Notes under the pieces: model-generated
Told to the model about the DNA's origin: nothing
Databases searched by the model: none
The model's input: the letters and a program-made list of their open reading frames with translations, nothing else
Made by a program: the position numbers and the translations under genes
NCBI GenBank assembly: GCA_017543725.1
Contig: JAFYFO010000246.1
Span: forward strand, 1-9,974
Reading direction: 5' to 3'
Length of the DNA: 9,974 nt
From: Eubacterium sp.
Lineage (GTDB): Bacteria; Bacillota; Clostridia; Oscillospirales; Acutalibacteraceae
Shown: piece after piece, positions 5,444 to 9,974 of the stretch
How the letters are laid out: the number at the start of each line of letters is the position of its first letter
How positions within the stretch are numbered: position 1 is the stretch's first letter

Positions 5444-6214
5444 ATGACTAAAAAGATTAAGGGCATTATTTGCTGTCTGGTTGCGATTATTCTTGTTCTT
5501 TCGGGACTTCTGATTTATGTTCACACAGATTCACAGAAGAAGATTGAATCGGCAAACGCAAAATATCAGGATGTAATAAAGAACTATAAATTATATCAGA
5601 ATATTATTTCGCAGGATGAAGTTGAAAAAACTCTTTTCGCTCAGCCGATTTCAAAGGAGAGAAACGGCGAATTCAGAATCGGCATTAAAACCGCAATTGA
5701 CGGCGATTACCACGCTGAATTAACCGTTTATCAGGCTAAGGACGGCAAATATGAAAAAGTTTTCAACTGCGAAGCGCTTGTCGGCAAAAACGGACCCGGA
5801 AAACAATCCGAGGGCGACACGAAAACACCTCTTGGAACATGGGAAATCGGTCAGGCATACGGCATTAAAGACGACCCCGGAAGCAAAGTTCCTTTCACAA
5901 AGGTTACGGATGATATGTACTGGTGCGCGACAGGCTCAAACGGCAAGAAATATAACACCCTTCTTTATAAGAGCGACGACCCCGAAAACGATTATTCCGA
6001 AGATGAGCATCTTATGGATTATCCGATAAGATACGCATATTTCCTTGATATGGGATATAATAAAGCAGGCGCTCCCTATGCAGGAAACGCAATCTTCCTT
6101 CACTGCTGGAAGGAGCCCGATTATCCGACGGGCGGATGTGTTGCGGTTTCAGAAGAAAGTATGGTTAAAATTCTTCAGACCATAACACCCGGAACGGTTG
6201 TAACAGTCTATTAA
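5444..6214 (+). CDS. L,D-transpeptidase (YkuD-domain) family protein, membrane-anchored
   Basis: A 256-residue protein with an N-terminal membrane anchor (about 6-27) and an extracytoplasmic YkuD domain. L,D-transpeptidases join peptidoglycan stems through meso-diaminopimelate or attach proteins to the wall, via a Cys nucleophile, and replace penicillin-binding proteins in some bacteria. Visible family features are GDTKTPLGTW (about 124-133, the usual GxxxTPxG strand), catalytic His220 in IFLHCW and Cys232 in PTGGCVAVS. The motif has TGGCVA instead of the common S/T-HGC-x-N, closer to the YafK/ErfK-type branch. A short coiled or helical segment (28-60) separates anchor and domain. The start ATG has AGGAG at 8 nt. 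It is the second gene of the operon with the three-TM protein and ends at a strong shared terminator. Enzymatic activity is likely; its exact crosslink or substrate cannot be read from sequence. Confidence 0.9.
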   Translation: MTKKIKGIICCLVAIILVLSGLLIYVHTDSQKKIESANAKYQDVIKNYKLYQNIISQDEVEKTLFAQPISKERNGEFRIGIKTAIDGDYHAELTVYQAKDGKYEKVFNCEALVGKNGPGKQSEGDTKTPLGTWEIGQAYGIKDDPGSKVPFTKVTDDMYWCATGSNGKKYNTLLYKSDDPENDYSEDEHLMDYPIRYAYFLDMGYNKAGAPYAGNAIFLHCWKEPDYPTGGCVAVSEESMVKILQTITPGTVVTVY

Positions 6215-6223
6215 TCATAAATC

Positions 6224-6259
6224 AAAAACTGACGGTTCGGGAGAGCCGTCAGTTTTTTT
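6224..6259. terminator. Bidirectional terminator between transpeptidase and EEP genes
   Basis: AAAAACTGACGG (6224-6235) and CCGTCAGTTTTT (6246-6257) form a 12-bp stem with possible extra T-G and T-A pairs inside. A T run follows on the plus strand, and the A run before it gives a T tract on the minus strand. It lies between convergent stops at 6214 and 6264 and should serve both. Confidence 0.93.
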
Positions 6260-6263
6260 ATGT

Positions 6264-7787
6264 TTATTTTTGAATATCAGAATATATTCCGTAGTGGTCG
6301 CTGATATATCCTTCTGATAAATCATCAAGATATCCGCAGCCCTTGATTTTATTGTTTTCGCTGATGAAAATAAAGTCAATGGGAAGGTTTCCCGTATCGC
6401 GGTAGCCCCATTCCTGATAGGTTGCTTTGAGTTCATTGTTTATCAGTTGCGAGTTAATCAGTTTTTCGGATATTGTTTTATATGCTTTTCCGTTTGAGGT
6501 CTGATTGAAATCGCCTGTGAGAATCACTCTGATGTTTTTATATTTCGCCGTTATTTCATCAATTTCTTTTGAAATAAGTTCTGCGCCGAAATTCATTGCC
6601 TCTTCGCTTGAATTGTCAAGATGAGTGTTTAAAAAGGCGTATTTTTTATTGCCGTTATCTTTAAGAATTGCATATGTGCAAATTCTGTTGCAGCCTGCTT
6701 CTTTCGTTTCGCCGTTTTCATCGGTGAAGGTGAAGCGGCTTTCTTTTTCGGGCGTTTTTGATAGCCAGAAAGTTTTTGTTTCAACGGCTGTAAAGATTTT
6801 TTTATTCCAGAAAATGCCGTTCATTTCGCTTGTGTTTTCGTCGCTGTCGCCGCCGCGCTTAACGGCGTAACTTTCGTATTCGGGAAGCAGTTTGCTGAGT
6901 TTTTCAAGCCATTTTGAATTGAGTTCCTGTGTTCCGATTAAATCGGGGGAGGCGGCTTTCATATAATCCGCAAAGCGAATAACTCTTTCCTCGCTTCCTG
7001 TTCCGTCTATTGAAGTTCCCCAGGGGGAAGCGAGGTTGAAGGAAACAACTCTTAAAGCGTTGCTTTCTTTATCAATCGTGCGGATATAATTTGAGGTGTA
7101 GGAAACAGCAATATTAATAATAAGAGATACAATCAGTAAAACGGAAGGCACTATAGTTGATATGCCTTTTCTTTTTTCGGGCTTTTCGCATAAATAATGC
7201 AAAAGATATTCAAGCGCATATATTATTGCCGTTACAATAAAGCCTGCTAAAATCCTGCCATCAAAATAATGAACAAGATTTGATAAAACGATAAAAACAA
7301 GGGCGTTTATATCGCTGAAAATCATATTTCTTCTGAAACCGTTTTTCGTGCTTGAAAACAGGGAAGAAATGATAACTGCAAGTGAAAAAACGATAACGCC
7401 GATTATTGCAAGGATTGCAAAAAGATATGATTTATCGGCTGTCAGCGCGCCAAAATCAAAGCCGTGGTTTACAATGCTCATAATAAATGAGAGAAGCGAA
7501 ACCTTTTTATGCCCTGCCCAAAACATCGGCAGCAGCATTGATAAAAGGGGAGTGAAGAAAAGAATTAATCTTGCTATGTGCCACGGTGTTTTAATCGTTG
7601 ATTCTTTGAGCATATTTGAAAAGCGATTAATCGAATCAACTTCTTTTTGCGCTTTTATCGCGTCTTCTTCAAGGCGTTCATCAAGTTTGTAGTACATAAG
7701 ATTAACGCCGCATTTAGGGCAGTTTTGCTTCATATAAAGAGGTTTGAGTTTTTCACCGCATTTAGGGCAGCAGTTTTTATTCTTCAT
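6264..7787 (-). CDS. Zinc-ribbon / multi-TM / endonuclease-exonuclease-phosphatase (EEP) fusion protein
   Basis: A 507-residue membrane protein. Residues 5-28 form a zinc ribbon with CPKCG twice (Cys7/10, Cys23/26). A charged helix (35-65) leads to about five transmembrane helices (about 72-90, 120-143, 156-173, 178-199, 209-231). Residues 245-505 form an EEP (DNase I-like) domain with its metal and catalytic signature intact: VVSFNLAS (Asn251), GTQELN (Glu288), NTHLD (His389), GDFN (Asp426, Asn428), IDFIF (Asp471) and SDHYGI (Asp497, His498). EEP enzymes hydrolyse phosphodiesters in nucleic acids, phosphoinositides, sphingomyelin or other phosphorylated substrates. With an odd TM number and a cytoplasmic zinc ribbon, the catalytic domain should be outside the cell. 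The ATG at 7787 overlaps the transporter stop by 11 bp and has AAAGGAGG upstream, so translation is probably coupled. Substrate is unknown; nuclease and phospholipase-like roles are both possible. Confidence 0.9.
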   Translation of the reverse strand: MKNKNCCPKCGEKLKPLYMKQNCPKCGVNLMYYKLDERLEEDAIKAQKEVDSINRFSNMLKESTIKTPWHIARLILFFTPLLSMLLPMFWAGHKKVSLLSFIMSIVNHGFDFGALTADKSYLFAILAIIGVIVFSLAVIISSLFSSTKNGFRRNMIFSDINALVFIVLSNLVHYFDGRILAGFIVTAIIYALEYLLHYLCEKPEKRKGISTIVPSVLLIVSLIINIAVSYTSNYIRTIDKESNALRVVSFNLASPWGTSIDGTGSEERVIRFADYMKAASPDLIGTQELNSKWLEKLSKLLPEYESYAVKRGGDSDENTSEMNGIFWNKKIFTAVETKTFWLSKTPEKESRFTFTDENGETKEAGCNRICTYAILKDNGNKKYAFLNTHLDNSSEEAMNFGAELISKEIDEITAKYKNIRVILTGDFNQTSNGKAYKTISEKLINSQLINNELKATYQEWGYRDTGNLPIDFIFISENNKIKGCGYLDDLSEGYISDHYGIYSDIQK

Positions 7788-9234
7788 TGCCTGAAACCTC
7801 CTTTGAAAGCGCTTCGCGCCTTTCTTTCATATCCGCTCTGATTTCTTTCAGACGCTCTCCCGTTAAATCATAGAAGAAATAGGGGATGAGGGATAAAAGA
7901 CCCAGAAGCCAAGGAATAAGAGTGAAAAGCGCCCAGATATATAAATCGGTTTTATCGCCTTTAACGGCAACTCTGTTGCCGAGATTATCGGTTTTAAACG
8001 AAAGCCCGATAATCGGCAGAAGTGCAGTTCCTATTGAGGTTGAAACCGAGCCCGAAAGTTTGCCGACAAAGGTTAAAACCGAAAAAGAAACGCCTTCGTT
8101 TCTTTCGCCTGTTTTCCATTCCATATAATCAACCGTGTCGCCAATCATTTCGGTTGGAATAACGGCGTTTATTGTGTTGAAGAAACTGAAAATAAAGTTC
8201 TGAAGCATAAGCAGAATAGAAATAACAAGAATATTGCTGTTGTAGAATTTCAGTCCTGCAAAGAAAACGACTGCGCCGACTATGCTTCGGATAATTATAT
8301 TCAGCATAACAATCTGCCTGTTATCAAATTTCTTTTTCAGTTTCGGTATCAGAAGATATGTCAGAAAGCCGAAAATCGTTCCGGGAAGGGAAATCCATAA
8401 AACAGCCGAATTGAGATTCAGAACTTCGGAATAATAGTAGGTTTGAAAAACTCCCGCAAGCCCTGTCAGCGATGCGATAACATTGCCGAGAATTATCATC
8501 ATCAGCGGCTTGTTTTTAAACATTATCTTAAAGCCTTCTAAAACAGAGGGCTCTTTTATGCTCTGAACAACTCTTTCCTTTGTTTTTCGTCCTGCAAGCG
8601 AGAAAACAAAAACAAGCATAAAGGCGGAAATTATTGCAAGAATCAAAAAGTCCTGTGAAAGAGAAATCCCCCATTTTCCGTTGTTTGATAAATCCATCAT
8701 AACAACAAGGAAGGTTGTCGAAAGACCGCCGAGGATTGAAGAAATAAAGCGCGCTGTTGAAATTGCCCTTGTTCTGTCGCTCGGTGAGGGGGATATTGCG
8801 GTGCTCATTCCCCAGAACGGAACATCGCCGATAGTGTAGAAAAATTCCCATATGAAATATGAGATATACATATAAACTATTTTAATTGTTGTGTTTTTAA
8901 CATCGGAAAGAATCTCGGGTCCTGCAAAAAGCATAATAGTTGCAACTGCAAGCGGAATTGGAACAATTAATAAATACGGACGGAGTTTGCCGTAGCGTGT
9001 TCGGGTTTTATCAATTATTCCGCCCATAAGAGGGTCGTTTACAGTGTCCCATATTCCGAGAACTAAAATCATTGTTGCAACCGCTTTGGTCGGTATTCCG
9101 AAAACCTTTGTGAAAAAGAGGGAAAGATATCCTCCCGCAACAAGATTATAACCAAAAACCTGGCCTGCGTTTGCAAAGCCGTAAGCCAGGTTTTCTTTTA
9201 CTCCAACATATCTGATGTCTTTTGTTTCATTCAT
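7777..9234 (-). CDS. GPH-family (MelB-like) sugar:cation symporter
   Basis: A 485-residue polytopic transporter of the glycoside-pentoside-hexuronide:cation symporter family, of usual length (about 450-500). The N-terminal part carries the family signature at about 61-87 (IWDTVNDPLMGG, then DKTRTRYGKLRPY). Asp63 and Asp67 align with the Na+-site Asp55 and Asp59 of MelB. The second half keeps the family segment TEMIGDTVDYMEWKTGER. About twelve hydrophobic helices run through the protein. Substrates of the family include melibiose, lactose, xylosides and glucuronides, but the specific sugar cannot be told, and no glycoside hydrolase or sugar regulator lies nearby. The ATG at 9234 is chosen because AAGGA precedes it at about 8 nt; a longer frame to 9276 runs into the heptad repeat. 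The gene overlaps the EEP gene by 11 bp and lies 76 bp behind asnA. No clear promoter is visible in that gap. Confidence 0.93.
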   Translation of the reverse strand: MNETKDIRYVGVKENLAYGFANAGQVFGYNLVAGGYLSLFFTKVFGIPTKAVATMILVLGIWDTVNDPLMGGIIDKTRTRYGKLRPYLLIVPIPLAVATIMLFAGPEILSDVKNTTIKIVYMYISYFIWEFFYTIGDVPFWGMSTAISPSPSDRTRAISTARFISSILGGLSTTFLVVMMDLSNNGKWGISLSQDFLILAIISAFMLVFVFSLAGRKTKERVVQSIKEPSVLEGFKIMFKNKPLMMIILGNVIASLTGLAGVFQTYYYSEVLNLNSAVLWISLPGTIFGFLTYLLIPKLKKKFDNRQIVMLNIIIRSIVGAVVFFAGLKFYNSNILVISILLMLQNFIFSFFNTINAVIPTEMIGDTVDYMEWKTGERNEGVSFSVLTFVGKLSGSVSTSIGTALLPIIGLSFKTDNLGNRVAVKGDKTDLYIWALFTLIPWLLGLLSLIPYFFYDLTGERLKEIRADMKERREALSKEVSGNEE

Positions 9235-9248
9235 AATAACAATCCTTA
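9235..9248 (-). promoter_or_regulatory. Ribosome binding site fixing the transporter start at 9234
   Basis: On the minus strand AAGGA is followed by TTGTTATT and the ATG at 9234. The 14 residues of the longer in-frame extension are encoded partly by GGCTTCGCC and repeat sequence, have no ribosome binding site, and do not fit the family's N-terminus. Confidence 0.75.
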
Positions 9249-9277
9249 ATTGATTGAGGCGAAGCCGAGAAACCAAA

Positions 9278-9308
9278 ATTCGTAATTCGTCATTCGTAAT
9301 TCGTAATT
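9278..9308. repeat. Heptanucleotide tandem repeat ATTCGTA (four units plus partial)
   Basis: Units ATTCGTA (9278), ATTCGTC (9285), ATTCGTA (9292) and ATTCGTA (9299) follow each other with a strict 7-bp period, then a partial ATT. It lies between the asnA stop at 9311 and the transporter start at 9234. Short heptad repeats of this kind are known as STRR sequences in cyanobacteria; here the role is unknown. Confidence 0.9.
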
Positions 9309-9310
9309 AT

Positions 9311-9974
9311 TTAAAGCAACACAATATTGTGCTCCCTGCATTCCTCGCGCATTTCATCGCTCCAGATTGAACACTGAACTTCGCCGATATGCGCTTTCTG
9401 AAGAAGGAGCATACAAAGTCTTGACTGACCTATACCGCCTCCGATTGTCAGCGGATAGGTTTCGTTTAAAATGTTTTTATGAAATTCAAAGTTTTCTCTT
9501 TCGAGAAGGTTTTCTTCTTCGAGTTGGGAATGAAGGCTTTTTGAATCAACTCTGATTCCCATTGAACTGATTTCAAAAGCGCATTCAAGAAGGCTGTTCC
9601 AAACAAGAATATCGCCGTTGAGTTTCCAATCGTCGTAGTCGGGCGCTCTGCCGTCGTGTTTTTTGCCGCTTCTGAGTTTCCCGCCGATTTGCATAAGAAA
9701 TACTGTGCCGTGTTCTTTAACTATGGCGTCTTCGCGTTCCTTTGAACTTAAATCGGGGAACATATCTTCAAGTTCCTGAGTTGTGATGAAGAAAACATCC
9801 CTGCTCATTTCAAAACTTAAAACGGGATATTGCTCCTGAACTTTTTTGTTTGATTCATAAATCGCGCCGACAATCTTTCTGACGGTTTCTTTGAGAAATT
9901 CAATATTTCTGTTTTCCCTGCTGATAACTTTGCACCAGTCCCACTGGTCAACAAACATTGAATGAAGGTTATCC
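9311..9974 (-). CDS. asnA: Aspartate-ammonia ligase (asparagine synthetase A), N-terminus outside window
   Basis: This enzyme makes L-asparagine from L-aspartate, ammonia and ATP (giving AMP and PPi) in the cytoplasm. It is homologous to class II aminoacyl-tRNA synthetases. The frame is open through the right edge: before the internal Met at 9958 it still reads DNLHS, so about 220 C-terminal residues of a protein usually near 330-340 are visible. Family landmarks are DNLHSMFVDQWDWCKVI at the edge, the segment GGKLRSGKKHDGRAPDYDDW, and near the C-terminus LTIGGGIGQSRL (class II motif 3 type ATP-binding segment) followed by LLLQKAHIGEVQ. The C-terminus HNIVLL is normal for the family. No terminator is seen between its stop and the transporter start, only a heptad repeat, so read-through into the downstream pair is possible. 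Any regulatory leader (for example a T-box) would lie outside the window. Confidence 0.96.
   Translation of the reverse strand, partial: DNLHSMFVDQWDWCKVISRENRNIEFLKETVRKIVGAIYESNKKVQEQYPVLSFEMSRDVFFITTQELEDMFPDLSSKEREDAIVKEHGTVFLMQIGGKLRSGKKHDGRAPDYDDWKLNGDILVWNSLLECAFEISSMGIRVDSKSLHSQLEEENLLERENFEFHKNILNETYPLTIGGGIGQSRLCMLLLQKAHIGEVQCSIWSDEMREECREHNIVLL

Noticed and set aside
8528..8851. Cys-rich open frame inside the transporter
   Set aside because: It lies in another frame of the GPH gene on the same strand and has no start signal or recognisable domain.
9278..9308. CRISPR array
   Set aside because: The units are 7 bp with no spacers, and no cas genes are present.
9235..9310. Riboswitch or independent promoter ahead of the transporter
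   Set aside because: The 76-bp gap holds only the heptad repeat, a GGC-TTC-GCC mini-palindrome and the ribosome binding site. No convincing -10/-35 pair or conserved RNA fold is seen.

Overview
The window looks like a chromosomal segment of an AT-rich, anaerobic Gram-positive bacterium, most likely a gut Clostridia member of the Oscillospiraceae/Ruminococcaceae type. The reasons are strong AAGGAG-type ribosome binding sites, TTGNNN-17-TATAAT promoters, short U-tailed hairpin terminators, a lipobox lipoprotein, zinc-ribbon/membrane proteins with Thr-rich linkers, and an InlB-like repeat. No 16S rRNA or other strong marker is present, so the taxonomy is an inference.

Left end (1-1500): the C-terminal part of a tyrosine recombinase, visibly richer in GC than everything to its right, enters from outside the window and ends at a bidirectional hairpin. 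Facing it is a small P-loop kinase-like gene. Next comes a non-coding stretch with four copies of GTGGTCA, two of them in an exact 11-bp tandem repeat, then a complete tRNA-Arg(ACG) and a degenerate 5' half of a second tRNA-Arg. Integrase, repeated short sites and a tRNA together suggest the edge of an integrated element. The other end is not in view.

Middle (1500-6260): a cell-envelope region. A zinc-ribbon/single-TM/Thr-rich/InlB-like protein reads leftward. Divergent from it are a secreted lipoprotein, with its own promoter and terminator, and a two-gene unit made of a large three-TM protein of unknown function and an L,D-transpeptidase-like (YkuD) protein. The pairing suggests a wall- or surface-related role for the unknown protein.

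Right end (6224-9974): a leftward gene string. It starts with aspartate-ammonia ligase (asnA, cut by the window edge), then a heptanucleotide repeat tract, a GPH-family (MelB-like) sugar:cation symporter, and an 11-bp-overlapping gene for an unusual zinc-ribbon/multi-TM/endonuclease-exonuclease-phosphatase (EEP) protein. This string converges with the L,D-transpeptidase unit on a shared terminator.

Most is ordinary housekeeping or envelope content. The items most worth a second look are the GTGGTCA cluster and broken tRNA beside the integrase, the zinc-ribbon/TM/EEP architecture coupled to a GPH transporter, and the uncharacterised membrane protein paired with the transpeptidase.
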